A DNA stretch of 64,000 nt from contig CM068553.1 in assembly GCA_035048495.1 (NCBI GenBank), positions 19,469,190 through 19,533,189 of the forward strand, in the 5' to 3' direction. This stretch comes from Euptelea pleiosperma (Eukaryota > Streptophyta > Magnoliopsida > Ranunculales > Eupteleaceae). The notes under the pieces were generated by a model. The model saw only the letters and a program-made list of their open reading frames with translations, had not been told where the DNA came from and did no database searches. Made by a program: the position numbers and the translations under genes. Position 1 is the stretch's first letter, and the number at the start of each line of letters is the position of its first letter. This document shows positions 37,075 through 49,030 of the stretch, one piece after another.

Positions 37075-37380
37075 GATTTAGCGACGAGTTTTTAGCGATG
37101 GCCAGGAAAATCCTCGCTGTAGGCCATATCTAGTGACGGCCAAAGGTTGACCATCACTGAAAGGTAAAATTGTTTTTGAAGGGAAATTTAGTACATATAG
37201 CGTCGGGTATTACCAACGGATAAATTTTGACCGTTGCTAAAAACCATTTACAGCGACGATTTTGCTGTGACCATCGCTATAGGGTGACATATAGCGACGG
37301 TTAGAGTTTGGCCGTCGCTATATATGTATTTACCGATGGTCAGACCGGACGTCGGTAAAAGATAAGTATATATAAAAAAA
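37075..37380 (+). repeat. CACTA-2 left subterminal repeats
   Basis: About eight copies of the TAGCGACGG(C/T)C-like motif in both orientations, some as inverted pairs (AGCGACGG...CCGTCGCTA). Confidence 0.85.
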
Positions 37381-37429
37381 AATGTGATTTTCGCAAAAAC
37401 CTTTCCCTCTAAACCCATTCTCTGAGCGT

Positions 37430-37542
37430 GAAACTAAGGTTTCCTCCTCCGACCTCCCAACCCCTTGTCGCCGGTCTCTACTTCGGTTATTTTCTCCGGT
37501 CCTCTACGCCGGTGCTTCCTGCCGCCGCTACAGCCATCTCAG
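37430..37542 (+). promoter_or_regulatory. Putative CACTA-2 transcript leader exon
   Basis: CT-rich GTTTCCTCCTCCGACC... sequence ending CATCTCAG before a consensus donor GTGAGTTT at 37543. It corresponds in position and character to the leader of CACTA-1. Function is inferred. Confidence 0.45.
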
Positions 37543-37859
37543 GTGAGTTTTCTCACCATTTTATCGTTCCTTTGGATTTTGTTTTGGGGATGTCACCCTA
37601 GATCACCAATCGACTAATTTTGGGTGTGTAGGAACCCCCAATCTCTTTTCTATTGTTGTCAGCATCACCAATCAGACTTATTTTTCTCGGATTGTTGCTT
37701 TACAAGCTAGCACAGGTGAGTTTCTTCCTTTTTTTTTTTTTAATTTCTTTGATGGCATTTGGCCATTGGGTTTTTTACCCAAAAAAATGCTTTAATCCAT
37801 TGTATTTTTTGGATGCTTTTTGAATGTATGGCCGAATCGTAGATTAGCCTGTCCATAAT

Positions 37860-38220
37860 TTATTTCATGGGTTGATTTTCAACAATGGAATTTGAGCATT
37901 ATTGTATGGTTTGGGGTTTTCATGTGTTGATTTTCAACAGTGGAATCTGAGCATTATTGCCCATTATTTGGGTTTACATGAGTTGATTTTCAACTATGGT
38001 TTGGGGTTTTCATGGGTTGATTTTCAACCCTGAAATTTGAGCATTATTGCCCATTATCTGGGGTTTACATGAGTTGATTTTCAACTGTGGAATTTGGGGT
38101 TTTCATGGGTTGATTTTCAACCCTGAAATTTGAGCATTATTGCCCCATTATTTGGGATTTGCATGAGTTGATTTTCAACTGTGGAATTTGGGGTTTTCAT
38201 GGGTTGATTTTCAACCCCGA
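37860..38220 (+). repeat. Tandem repeat, unit about 115 bp
   Basis: About three imperfect units built from 'GAGCATTATTGCCCATTAT', 'GGGTTTACATGAGTTGATTT' and 'GGGGTTTTCATGGGTTGATT'. Another unit of the same sequence is at 45425-45550, on the far side of the nested CACTA-3. Confidence 0.85.
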
Positions 38221-38448
38221 AAGGGATTGGCCAAACATCCATATAGTTAGAGTTCTCTAAGATTGTGACACTGTTATCAAAGTTTTGGATTGGCCAAACT
38301 TCCATACAGTCAGCTGTCTATTAAGAGTGTGCCACATGGTTCACATTGTGGTTGTGGTCCGTCAGCAACTTTGCTGAGGGGCACAAGCCAGCAAAGTTCT
38401 ACCCTAGATCTAGTACCTTAGTTGTCTTTAAGGTATAGAATCTAGATA

Positions 38449-38640
38449 CACTACAACAAATTATGCCTATTACGGCATTAAGTTCATGGCATTTAGAGAA
38501 AAACGCTGTTAAATAGTAATTTATTACGGCGTTCGCTCCATGAACGCAGTTAATACCTATTTTAAGCTTTTTACGGTAGGCTGGCGGCAAAAAAAACATA
38601 TTCTTTACGGCGTTTATTTGTAAAACGCTAATAAGTTTTA
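38449..38640 (+). repeat. CACTA-3 left terminal and subterminal repeats
   Basis: Terminal CACTACAACAAA followed by several ATTACGGCGTT / AAACGC(C/T) motifs. The right-hand partner is 44500-44829. Confidence 0.85.
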
Positions 38641-39434
38641 ATCTAAGAACTCGTGCTAAACCCTAAACTCTATTATATTTTCCTCTCGACCTTTCAAAAC
38701 AGTCTCTTTCTTGCCCTTTCTCTTCGTCTCCTACTTTCTTCTCTTCTCAGCAGAAAAACTCTACTGTCGTTGTCGTTGCCCCCTTGGTTTCATCTCCATC
38801 ATCTCCTTCTTTGCCGCTGCAAAGAACAAAGCTTCATCTGAGTGAAACCCATGGTGACATTGAGGCCATTGCATGAGCTAGAGAGGACAAAAGAGAAAGA
38901 GGGGCCTTGAGAAGCTTACGATTTCCTCTTCTTCCTCATTTTTCAACCTTCAAACCCTCTGCAAACCCTTCGTTTTCACTTCTACTTCTCGAAACCCTAA
39001 ATTTCCTCCAATCATTACGCTTCCAACATTCACCATATCAGAAACTTGCGTTTCGTGCCCTAAATCGCTCAAGTCTACACCGTGTTGAAGCATTTCAACA
39101 TGTTCCCTTCCATCTAGATGCCCTAATCCTACACAAAACTCCAAATTGAACCCAGAGATCCTCTCGTCCACTTTCATTGTACGATTCCCCTCTTGTTTGG
39201 GAAGGTTTTTGTTGTTCAAATTTGTAAAAAGTGTGGTTCCTTCCCAACTCAGTCCAGTTGAAGAGGGGGCGTTAACTCTCTGTAAGTTTATCAATCTCTA
39301 AATTACGTTGTTGATGAATTCATTTTTTTGCTATGTGTAAGTGCAAACTTGCTATTTGTTTGTGCTTTTGTGACATTAGGGCATCGTTAAATGGATGGCA
39401 GAATTCATTCTTAACTATTAGGGTTAGGTTAGAC
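38641..39434 (+). other. CACTA-3 left arm, leader-like
   Basis: CT-rich 5'-UTR-like sequence (about 38670-39130), then ordinary sequence. Short frames lack recognisable domains. It could be a captured 5' UTR or an element promoter region; I cannot tell. Confidence 0.4.
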
Positions 39435-39846
39435 ATGTTATTGGGACTCTTTTCTGAATCTCATCTTGTTCTTGGCACCGGGGAGAAGGCTAAGGATCCA
39501 ATTTTTTGACTTAAATATATGGGTGTCGGTTCTCAAGCTTCAGCTGATGTTTTCAAGTGAAATTCAGAAGTCTATGGATTAGGGGGTCCCAGCTTATTTG
39601 GAGTAATACTTAGGAAAACTACAAGCCTGGAATCTTAATATTTTGTTAGCCTTAGGTCTCCCTAGCTAATATATACAGAGTTTGGGAATGGATGATTTAC
39701 AGGGATTATAAATTGAAACATGCTATGTACCTATTCTTTTGTGCAATAGATGGTTTTGCATTGGAAGTGGAAGTGCTGCTAATCCTTCGGTTATTTTAGT
39801 TCATGGTTTCCCTATACATGCGAGGATCGTTCATGATTGGTGGTAG
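39435..39846 (+). pseudogene. Captured fragment: alpha/beta hydrolase
   Basis: Exon piece about 39435-39556 reads LLGLFSESHLVLGTGEKAKD, then an in-frame TGA, then MGVGSQASADVFK at a GT donor (39557). The acceptor is GCAATAG at 39749, and the next exon reads WFCIGSGSAANPSVILVHGF and PIHARIVHDW before a stop. The splice joins in frame. The HGF segment is the oxyanion-loop motif of plant chloroplast-type alpha/beta hydrolases (VILIHGFPSQAYSYR in relatives). Only the start of the hydrolase domain is present, with no catalytic Ser, so it cannot be an active enzyme. Confidence 0.75.
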
Positions 39847-40795
39847 TTTATTATATAATTAAGAGGAATTTTGCCATGCTCTTGACTTTGTTGTGGATGG
39901 TTCCCTAATGCTTGCCAATGTAATGATGCATGCATATATCATTGAATCATTCTAAATATGTGTCACCATTTGATGTTTTCTTTCTTTCACTTGTGACAAG
40001 GCTGATATATTTGTAATACTAATGTTACTACCGGTACTGCTAATGTTAATTCTTAATATATAATTTAATGCTAGTGAACTACCACTACCATTAGTGTTGC
40101 TGAGTGCTACTTCTTGTACTATTGCTGGTACTTTGTTGTTTGTATACTATTATTTCTACTACTCCTGTTGTTGTGGTTATGAGAGGAAACCATACCCTTT
40201 TGTTCATATAAAAGTCATTTAGTTATTTGAAAGCATCAAATGGTGTGTACCCACTCCTTTTGAGAGGTTGTGGGTTCATTCCCACACAAAAAGGTTTCCT
40301 CCATAGTGTAGTGGGTGCATTGGAGTTGAAATCAACTAACTTGCTAGAGGATTATAGCTGCCACACAGGTCTTGTGGTACAGCACTTCAGCCTCAACCAT
40401 ATTGCCTATTATTTGGAAGGATATTGTGTAATTTCTACACAAGGACACCATGTATAATAGTACATCGAAGGGCTTTATGATAGTTTGAAGTTGTTTTTGG
40501 TGTGATGCTCGATGTTTGCAGTGCAGTGTTATACTTATGAGAGTTGATATATCACCTTCAACTGGATGTTTGCAAGCAACTCCTCTGACTTGTCGGCTTT
40601 AGGTAGTTTTCTGCATGCTTATGTACACTAATAAAATGTACCATTGTCTTACTCATTAATACTTGGATGGAAGTCTTCATTATGATAAACTGTTAGTCAC
40701 GGCTGAATTGGTTGGGCTTTGTGATGCTAGGACTGTGTGCCTCCCTTATAGATCTTTGGTCATTAAGAATCAGTAGATGTTGTGCATGCCAAGGT
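39847..40795. other. CACTA-3 interior, no gene recognised
   Basis: AT-rich with short frames (for example 40227-40457) lacking domains. Possibly intronic host sequence carried with the captured exons. Confidence 0.45.
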
Positions 40796-41011
40796 ACAAG
40801 TTTGAAGATCTCGACCCAACAAATTGGACCTGGCATGATCCAGCAGATGCAACATGTCTGTCTTGAATGTAGAGGCTGAGGTACCTAATAGAACCCAAGC
40901 TCTGTTTCTTCTATCATTTTTTCTCTGGATTCTCATTCTTTTTGTGAATGCATTGCTTGCTTTAGGTGAGGTCATTAGTGAGAAAGACAGATGCTCACAG
41001 TGCAAAAAAAG
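40796..41011 (+). pseudogene. Captured fragment: DnaJ (type A HSP40) zinc-finger region
   Basis: Exon 40796-40880 reads [20 protein letters not shown] then VCLECRG and an in-frame TGA where Ser is expected. The GT donor at 40881 and TTTAG acceptor at 40965 give an in-frame join to [24 protein letters not shown] and the CxxCxGxG / CxxCK pattern are diagnostic of the cysteine-rich region of plant type A DnaJ proteins. Neither the J domain nor the substrate-binding region is present. Confidence 0.82.
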
Positions 41012-41199
41012 GGTGCTCATGGATGGTTAGTTAGTAAGAGGCATACGAGTTATGTTTTATGTCGTGTTTAGAATATTTAAGCTGGCTATTATTCTGTTTT
41101 GCATTTTTACCTTTTTTTTATGCTTTTGGGCTATGTATTGTGATCAACAAAAAAGTTTTAAAGAGAAATGATTTGTATGTCAGAAAGCGGGCGGACGCT

Positions 41200-41475
41200 T
41201 CAGTCACAATGGGTTGTGACCGAAGCCAGTCACAACCCACAATACAAGGCACGTGGCACACTATTAGAGGGCACTGACTGTATGGATGTTTGGCCAGTCC
41301 CTTGGTGGACCTGCAAACCAAAAATCAACCCGATTAGCGAATTCTAAGCGCTGGATTGAGGTTATTTTCATGGGTTAATTTTAACCGAAGGAATTTGGCC
41401 ATTATTGAGTGTTATTTGGGTGCAAAGAATAGTTAGAATCGAAACCATCTTTTTGTAGTTTTTTACTGTAGTCAA
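41200..41475. repeat. MITE copy (GGATGTTTGGCC family) inside CACTA-3
   Basis: Contains GTATGGATGTTTGGCCAGTC, GGACCTGCAAACCAAAAATC and TTTTCATGGGTTAATTTTAA, the conserved core found in many copies from 45140 on. Exact ends not resolved. Confidence 0.7.
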
Positions 41476-41562
41476 CTTTATTTTTGAAGTGTAGTTTACT
41501 CTTTCATTTCTGAACAAGTCTTGGTGTCCAACTCAGTACTGCCACACTTTACCTACCTCTAG

Positions 41563-41912
41563 GTTATGATCCCTCAAAGGATGGTCCTCTTCCATGTTTG
41601 GTCTGGTCTTACCCTAGAGATTTTAAGAGCAAAGATGCTGTTGGACAAGTCTGTGGTTCTCCAAATGAGTTTGCGGGCAAAGTTCCAACATCAGCCCTTC
41701 TTTGGCTTGCCAGAAGGTATTATTCTGTTTTCCCCTGCCTTTGGTATGCTTGTTATTGATATTCCTTTATATTGTGCCTCTCTTATCGCTGTTTATGTTC
41801 AAATATATTTTTAGAGAAATGTGACAAATGCTTTTAAGTCTTGCAGCTTTGCTATTTTATCTGGACCAACAATACCAATCATTGGTGCAGGTGATGATGA
41901 AGCAAATGACCG
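41563..41912 (+). pseudogene. Captured fragment: chloroplast glutamyl endopeptidase (S9 family)
   Basis: Exon 41563-41716 (AG before, GT after) reads YDPSKDGPLPCLVWSYPRDF, KSKDAVGQVCGSPNEFAGK and TSALLWLARR. Exon 41847-41912 (TTGCAG before, GT after) reads FAILSGPTIPIIGAGDDEAN DR. This closely matches plant CGEP, the stromal glutamyl endopeptidase of the prolyl-oligopeptidase clan. Both exons are open and join in phase. Neither covers the whole hydrolase domain, so no functional protease is encoded. The next exon (YVEQLV... in relatives) was not found downstream. Confidence 0.85.
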
Positions 41913-44131
41913 GTAATTAGTTAGGATCTTGTAGAAAGTCAAGTTTTTTTCCTTTAATCCTTTTAAGATGATTTTATGAGCTAATAATGTGTTATCCTTT
42001 AACTTGTTCTCTCTTGACCCTTTCTTTTGTGGATGCATAGATTTGATGGAATTTGCAATTTTTAGTCTTATAATGCTTAACAAAAATCAGACCTATACTT
42101 AATCATGGATCCTGTACTTAATCATGTTTCAGTCACAAGGCTTGTGCTGAACTTGCTAGCATGTACGTGCTTTGTGGAAAGGCGAATACATAAATGAGTT
42201 GGACCCAGGCCTATTCACATCTGAAATCAATGGGCCAGCGGGCTTGGAATGACCTCAGCATTGCCTAAGCACGACTTTAACACCCCTTTTGATACTTGTA
42301 TAGATTTTTTTGACACAAAACAATTCTATTTTATTGCCTCTTCCTTCTCTTTTTTGTTAGATTATATTCCCTCTTTATATGGAAGAGAGGAGCAAAATAT
42401 ATGCAACTCATTAGTTGAACGTAACAAGAAACTGTAACAATCCAATGTGTGTACTGAAAACAAGAAAGCAACTAAAAACTGAAAACTATAGTACATTATT
42501 GCCATAATTTTCCTGAACTTTATAGAATTTTTTGTATGGGTGTATTGATTTTCAACTTCAAGCAATCCAATGTGTGATTTATTTTGTCTTAAATGCCATT
42601 ATCAAATTCTGGAAAGTGATGGTGATTTTGTTTTCAGTAAAAAAGTTATGGGCATTAGGATTGGATGTGTAGTCATGTATCTCTGAAGAAGTTAATATTT
42701 TTTTGAACTCTGAGAGAGGATTCTATGAGTTATGCTTCAACCATACAGTTTTTCAGAATTAGGGAAACATTTTTTACTTAACTCAAGTTTTAATTGTCAT
42801 GTAGGAGAGTATGCGAGCATGAGCATCATCAGCAGCTGGTACAATTATGGTTTGGCTTCTTACCTCTTAGTTCTATATGAAGTTGTAATATAATTTAAGT
42901 TAGCTCATAGGCTTCAACACTATGGAACTTGCCATTTAAATTATTTTAAACATGTTGATTTAAGCAACCAATGATGTTGTTTGAACACTATAGGTAGTGG
43001 AATTAATAGTGTTGGAAACCTTGAGCTAATTACTATTATTGCTCATGAGTTACTCCAACTTGGGCCAAAATGACAGTTACTGCCTATTTAAATATTGGGC
43101 CTTACAATGCCCATGTGCTAGCATGCAGTCCCAAAAGAAGGCTGAACTTCTCATATTGTCGATTAAGATCTGTCTAGTTCATTGGTGTTTAATAGATGTT
43201 CAACATCTTGTCTTCAAACACAGATTAACAAGACTTAACAAGTATTGAGACCTAGAAGTTTCTCCTTCAATCTTAATCTACACAGACATAAATGTTTCTC
43301 ATGGTGGGTGGGCATTACATCAGTGTCCAATAGCGCTATGGCACTGAACTTTTGACCCCCATTAGAGTCCATATTGTAACTTATAAAAATCCTTTCTTGG
43401 CTCAGTTTTCTCCGTCTCTATTCAAGAAGTGGATATAAGTATTGGGACTTTCTAGATGGAATCACTTTCTAGAATAGTAATGAAATCCACTTTCACCATT
43501 GTAGAAAGTGATTCCATCCTTGCAAACTTCTACTTCAGCTCACCTCATATGGGGGTTGAAGATGTTGGACTGATTAAAGTGAAGTGAGGGTCTTGCTAGC
43601 TACACTCCCATCTTGTATGCTTAAAAGATGTTGATAGAGAACTCACAAGCATGATATATATATTAGAGCAAATACTTTTGTCTAATTACCTTCTATTTTT
43701 ATTAGGTGAAGCCTAATACATTATCCTTAAAAGATGTGAATTTAACTATTACTCTCAACAACTTAAACCCCAGCCATTAGGTTCCGGGGAGTGGAACATC
43801 TGTCGGACATGTTGCTCCACTACAATCAGGTAGTGTATCATCTAGCCCTAGCTTTCTGAGACTTGTTATATGCTTTTATATAGAATAATCCATAATGTAT
43901 GGTAAGTGACTGAGAATTCTGTAGTGTTTTCTTCTTGACAAACTTCTAATCTCTTGTATTATGAAGCATTAGACATTCCTCTACCAGATTGCAAGTCTTG
44001 AAAACTCTAAAGGTCGCTTTTCATCCTGCCACAACGGATGAAGTGAGTATACAAAGATTAGTATTCTTTTTTGTTATGGATCATGTCAAGGCTCTATGCC
44101 TCTTATTAAATATGGATTCATTTGTTTTCAG
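41913..44131. other. CACTA-3 interior between CGEP and MYB fragments
   Basis: AT-rich, no recognised coding. A short inverted repeat is present at 43453-43517 (AAAGTGATT / GTAGAAAGTGATTCCA). Probably captured intron or intergenic sequence. Confidence 0.4.
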
Positions 44132-44242
44132 GTGGTATAATCATCTTAATTCTGCCATAAACACGGAGGCATGGACTCGAGGAGAGGAGTTGGCTTTGAT
44201 TCATGCTCATCAAATTTACGGGAACAAGTGGGGAATTTTTTA
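44132..44242 (+). pseudogene. Captured fragment: three-repeat MYB (MYB3R) DNA-binding exon
   Basis: After a TTTTCAG acceptor at 44131 the frame reads RWYNHLNSAINTEAWTRGEE then LALIHAHQIYGNKW and a stop. This joins the end of one MYB repeat (RWHNHLNP in relatives) to the start of the next (AWT..EE, HQIYGNKWAE). The fragment breaks just after the second Trp-containing helix, so it cannot bind DNA as a full repeat pair. Confidence 0.82.
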
Positions 44243-44489
44243 GGGGAAATGAACCATTATGTCCTATTTTGTATTTTAATGGACAAACAGATAGCAAGGA
44301 GAGTTCTTGTTGTATTTAACACTTAAATCAAGCTAAGAATTTTATATTTTAATACGGTGTTTGTCTTCAAATATTAGAATTGTCAATTGTTTATTGTATG
44401 GAGTATGGAATGTGAATGAAGGGCTTTAGATTTGGTTTGACAATTAACAGGTAATATTAATAGAGATTTATGAGAGAAATATTGAAAAA

Positions 44490-44829
44490 CTAAAATGTAA
44501 AACATAGCGTTTCCTAAAACGCCATGAAGTTAGCTGTCAATATAATGGTGTTCAATAAATGCCATGCTTGTCAACAATAGCCCGTTATTTTGAATGAATA
44601 GTATCTAAAACAATGGCGTTTATAGTTTGTTTCATGGCGTTCATAAAAGCTATAACGTTATGGCGTTTATAGAACGCCGTTAATTTATGGCGTGCAATGA
44701 ATGCCATTTCTTAACTTAGAAAAGCATGGCATAGCCTTTTACAGCGTTTTTTATGGCATTCGATGAACGCCATAAATAGTAAATTATGGCGTTTTTCGAA
44801 CGCCATAATAAGTGTTATTTGTTGTAGTG
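44490..44829 (+). repeat. CACTA-3 right subterminal repeats and terminus
   Basis: About ten TATGGCGTTTATAGAACGCC-like units, both orientations, ending TTTGTTGTAGTG. Confidence 0.88.
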
Positions 44830-44876
44830 ATAGCATTGAGACTTCCACCAAACGTATCCCCAAGACTATTACATGA

Positions 44877-45054
44877 AGTAAAACTTCTATCACAGCAGCC
44901 TGCTGTAGATCAGATCACAAGCCAATGAATTCTCGGCACGTACGCAAGTGCTTTTTGCAACGTACCCATGTGCTTTTCTTTGAGTTGTACATGCCCGAGA
45001 ACTCATTGGCTTGTGATTGTGTGATTTGCAGGCTGTTATGATAGAAGTTTTACT
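44877..45054. mobile_element. Mutator-like MITE, 178 bp, with 11-bp target duplication
   Basis: Ends AGTAAAACTTCTATCA and its inverse, with about 26 bp of terminal inverted repeat. The 11-bp sequence CTATTACATGA is duplicated at 44866-44876 and 45055-45065. A 9-11 bp TSD is typical of Mutator-like elements. Confidence 0.88.
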
Positions 45055-45139
45055 CTATTACATGAATCTCGAAGACCACTGCACAATTTTCAAAGAACTA
45101 ATCGGGTAACATCAAATGGACCATGCTATCATTTCTCTT

Positions 45140-45560
45140 GGATTAGAACTTTGCTGACGAACCGGCTATAGTATGAGCCACGTCACACATTCTTAGAGAT
45201 CGCTGACCGTATGGATGTTTGGCCCAATCCTAGGTGAACCTACAAACCAAAAATTAATTAGCCTCATCATTGATTTTTAAATGTTGGATTGGAGTCGTTT
45301 CATGGGTAGACTTTTAACCGTTCATAGAATATCCAAAGGTTTATCATGGGGCTGAAATTTGAAAGTAATTAGTAATTATGGGGCTGTATGTAATTAGTAA
45401 TTATCGTTGTATCAATCTTTCCATAATATTTGAGCATTATTGCCCATTATTTGGGGTTTACATGAGTTGATTTTCAACTATCGAATTTGGGGTTTTCATG
45501 GGTTGATTTTCAACCCCGAAATTTGAGCATTATTGCCCATTATTTGGGGTTACCATCTAT
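45140..45560. repeat. MITE copy (GGATGTTTGGCC family) with tandem-repeat unit
   Basis: Begins near AACTTTGCTGACGAACC with GAGCCACGTCACACATTC and GACCGTATGGATGTTTGGCC, followed by the GAGCATTATTGCCCATTAT unit also present at 37860-38220. Confidence 0.65.
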
Positions 45561-46967
45561 AAATGAAGTGGGATCCATGTTAATTGACATGAGAGTATTT
45601 TAAAAAGTTGGAATATTTATCTGCCATGTGCACTTGAAAAATTGCTCCACAGCTCCACATGGAGGGGTCCACATAAAAAAAAATTACTCCCAAACAAGGA
45701 ATATGTCATTGGTAGATGAGATCCACGTATCCAACTTGGGCCAAATGGCCTTTTAGGGTATTTTAGTAATACCCCTAAAATTTCAAAGTAATTAGCAATA
45801 CCCCCTTATACTTTCGAACTTTATGATTTCCCCTTGACCTAGTTTAACAATCATTTGACTAACGTTAAAACGTGATAGCAAAATGTGACTGTTGATGCAC
45901 CTATGAAAGGATCATCATATACAATGCTAACGAGTAACGACCATGTGAGTCAACAACTATTAAACTAGGTCAAAGGGGTAATCCTAAAGTTTGATGAATT
46001 GAAGGAGTGCACTGATTTTCCTGTGTTTGTGTTCTTGTTATAGTTTAATAGTCCCCCTTGTTGGAGGTAATAGTTTAACATTCCAATTTCATCTCTATTC
46101 CCATGTTCAATAGTCTAAATCCGTGTTTGATGCTTCAATGAATAGTAAGTTATTTTTTTAGTGTTTTTCATTAAGTCTTTGATTAGTTCTTCCATTTGTT
46201 CATCTGGGTTGTTATTTAACTTTTTAAATTCCATGCTTTGCTCATTTATGATCTACATATCTTGCTCATTTATGAGTTACAATATCATGCTCATTATTTT
46301 GTTGGAAGCTTTAGTTTTTGTATGGTTATCTTTGTACTCAGTTAGGGTATTCTAAAGTTTTCTCTAAGTTCTCATTGTATCTTTAATTGTGTACACACAT
46401 AGATCATGCATATATATGCATTAAACCTTAGATCTCCCGTTCAAGAATCACTTTGTGACAATTATATGGCTTATCACCTATTTGGGATAGATTAGTTGTA
46501 AATTATGATATTTGGTTCTCATTTGAGACTAAATTCAAGTGAACAATTTTTTTGTCTTTTTTGTGATAAGGAGTAATTGTCTACTGTTGATTCTTGAATT
46601 GTCTCTTTGGACAGTTTGGGAATGCATAATCTCTTGTATAGTCAGTAGTTAAAATGTTTATTTCATTTGTAGGACAATTTCGGCGAACATTCTTTTAGTT
46701 CTTTGAGTACATATTTAGACAAGGTGACATGTTTGCCCCTAGTCTAAGTCGTGTACTTAGAGAACTATGGGGAAATGCTGTCGAAATTTTACTTCAAATA
46801 GAAATAACCACTTGACTATTGAGTGTACTAGAAATTATGCATTCCTGAATGGGATATGATCAACCCACCTTTTTGAGAGGAGATAGAAAGCATGATGCAT
46901 GCGCATTTGAGTTGTGTGTGACAATGTACTTAATTTCGATTGAAGGTGGCATCGTTTTGAAGGAGAT
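45561..46967. other. CACTA-2 leader intron portion, no gene seen
   Basis: AT-rich, no conserved coding. Lies between the nested elements and the TNP2 start; probably intronic. Confidence 0.4.
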
Positions 46968-49030
46968 ATGCCGATAGATAAAAGTTGGGTTGGGAAGCCA
47001 AGAAATAGCCTCGAGTATCTAAATGGAGTAGAACAATTCTTAGATTTTGCATTTTTTTGTTCAGAGTATAGAGACAAGATCAAGTGTCCATGTAAAAATT
47101 ATTGTCATGCGTTCCTAAAGGATCGACTAGAAGTATATTGTGACCTAGTATTGATTGGGATAATACCAGATTACACCGTCTGGTTATACCATGGGGAGTA
47201 TGATAATGAATATATGAGTGATGAGGCTGACGAGGGTGATGATATGCAAGGAATGTTACAAGATGCATATGGAATGACGAACTTTGATCGTGAAGAGGAG
47301 AATGAATTGAATGAGATTGGATCGACTGAGCCAAATCTGGAAGTGAATAAATTTTATGAATTGTTAAAGGATGCCGAGACTGAATTGTATCTAGGTTGCA
47401 CAAAATTTTCAAAATTATCTTTTATTGTACGGTTGTTACTCTTGAAGTGTCTTAACGGATGGAGTAACAAATCATTCGACATGTTGCTTGAGTTGTTAAA
47501 GGAGACACTTCTTGTTGGTGAAACGTTGCCTAGGAATCATTATGAATTCAAAAAGATCATTGGGATCTTGGGATGCATTATACGAAGATAGATGCATGCC
47601 CGAATGACTGCATGCTATACCGGAAGGACCATGAGATCACAAATGAATGTGTCGTATGTGGTGAGTCCAGGTGAAAACCGATTACACGTCAATCTATTGA
47701 AGATGCTTCCACTTTGTCTACAGAGGATAAGAAAATACCTACGAAGATTTTGCGCTATTTTTCGTTGAGACCGAGACTTTAGAGGTTGTTTATGTGTTAA
47801 AAAAGAGCCGAACATATGAGATGGTATGTCGAGTGTCGTACAAAAGATGGTGTGTTGAGGCATCCAACAGATTCCAAGACCTGGAAAGCTTTAGACGAAA
47901 AATACCCATCGTTCGCTTCTGAACCGAGGAATGTTAGAGTTGGGATAGGGAGCGATGGCTTCACTCCTTTTAGTTATACGAGTACTCCTCACAGTACATG
48001 GCCCGTAATTATTATTCCATACAATTTGCCATCATGGATGTATATGAAACAGACATCTTTCATGTTAATGTTGCTTATTCTTAGCCCTAAGGCTCCTGGG
48101 AACGACATCGATGTGTACCTACAACCATTGATCGAAGAATTGAAAGAATTATGGATAGATAGATTTGAGACATATGATGCCTCTTTGAAACAAAATTTTC
48201 AGTGTCATGTAGGAGTCATATGGACTATTAATGACTTTCCTGCACTTGCGAACTTGTCAGGGTGGAGCACTAAGGGAAAACTTGATTGTCCCTCATGCCA
48301 CAAGGATACTTATTCAGTCAGATTGCAAGAATGACACAAAGAATGTTACCTGGGACATCGTCGATTCTTACCAACTGATCATAAATTCCTACATAATAAG
48401 AAGTCGTTTAATGGCAGAAAGTAATTAAAAAGTGCTCCAAAACCGTTGACCGGTGAGGATGTGCTCGACCAGTTACGGGACTACGAGCAGATAACATTTG
48501 AAAAGTCAGATAAAGATAAAACTGGGAGAAAGAGAAAGAGAAAGAGAAAGAGAAAGAGAGATGATTGCAATTTACCAAAGAATTGAAAAAGAATAGCATT
48601 TTCTTCGAATTGCTGTATTGGAAAGATCTCTTACTATGGCATAATTTAGATGTCATGCACATTGAAAAGAATGTGTATGATAATGTGATCGGGACACTGT
48701 TAAATATGGAGGGTTCTAAAGACAACCTGAAGGCTCGTCTGGATATGAAATTAATGGGTATAAGGAATGAACTTCACCCAATTTCAGATGGGAGAAAACT
48801 TTTATTTCCCGCTGCATGTCACACGATATCTTTGGTTGAGAAAAGAAAATTCTGTCAAATCTTGAAAGATGTGAAGGTTTCAAATAGTTATTCGTTGAAT
48901 TTCTCACGATGTGTTCAAGTAAAACAGTACAAGATCTTGGGGCTCAACAGTGTAAGGTTTTTAAGTTTAAGTTTAATTTTTCATTTCGTTTACATTGAAT
49001 TTTAACATTTTATATATTAATTATTTTACT
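46968..49030 (+). pseudogene. TNP2-type CACTA transposase, truncated (CACTA-2)
   Basis: 46968-47591 gives the transposase-associated domain (DKSWVGKPRNSLEYLNGVEQ, CPCKNY, PDYTVWLYHGE) and ELLKDAETELYLGCTKFSKL plus NGWSNKSFDMLLELLKE. The frame then shifts: DACPNDCMLYRKDHE and ECVVCGESR near 47600. 47816-48334 holds WPVIIIPYNLPSWMYMKQTS, GNDIDVYLQPLIEELKELW and WTINDFPALANLSGWSTKGK with DCPSCHKDT, then a stop. 48565-49005 holds SIFFELLYWKDLLLWHNLDV, MHIEKNVYDNVIGTL and ELHPISDGRKLLFPAACHT. Coding ends near 'ILGLNS'; the DUF4218/DUF4216-like C-terminus and the second CACTA gene are missing. An AGAAAG microsatellite at 48527-48560 encodes a Lys/Arg stretch. Confidence 0.88.

Larger units (their letters stand above)
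38449..44829 (+). mobile_element. CACTA-3: Pack-type CACTA carrying host gene fragments
   Basis: Left end CACTACAACAAATTATG, right end the inverse of CACTACAACAAATAACAC, with the 3-bp target duplication ATA at 38446-38448 and 44830-44832. The subterminal motif is TTACGGCGTT / AACGCCATAA, different from CACTA-1 and -2, so a third family. No TNP2 or Transposase_24 sequence is found in its 6,381 bp. It contains exon fragments of an alpha/beta hydrolase, a DnaJ protein, a glutamyl endopeptidase and a MYB3R, all on the plus strand and several with intron borders intact. Confidence 0.9.

Noticed and set aside
43453..43517. Short inverted repeat considered as a MITE
   Set aside because: Arms of about 20 bp without a target duplication or known ends.
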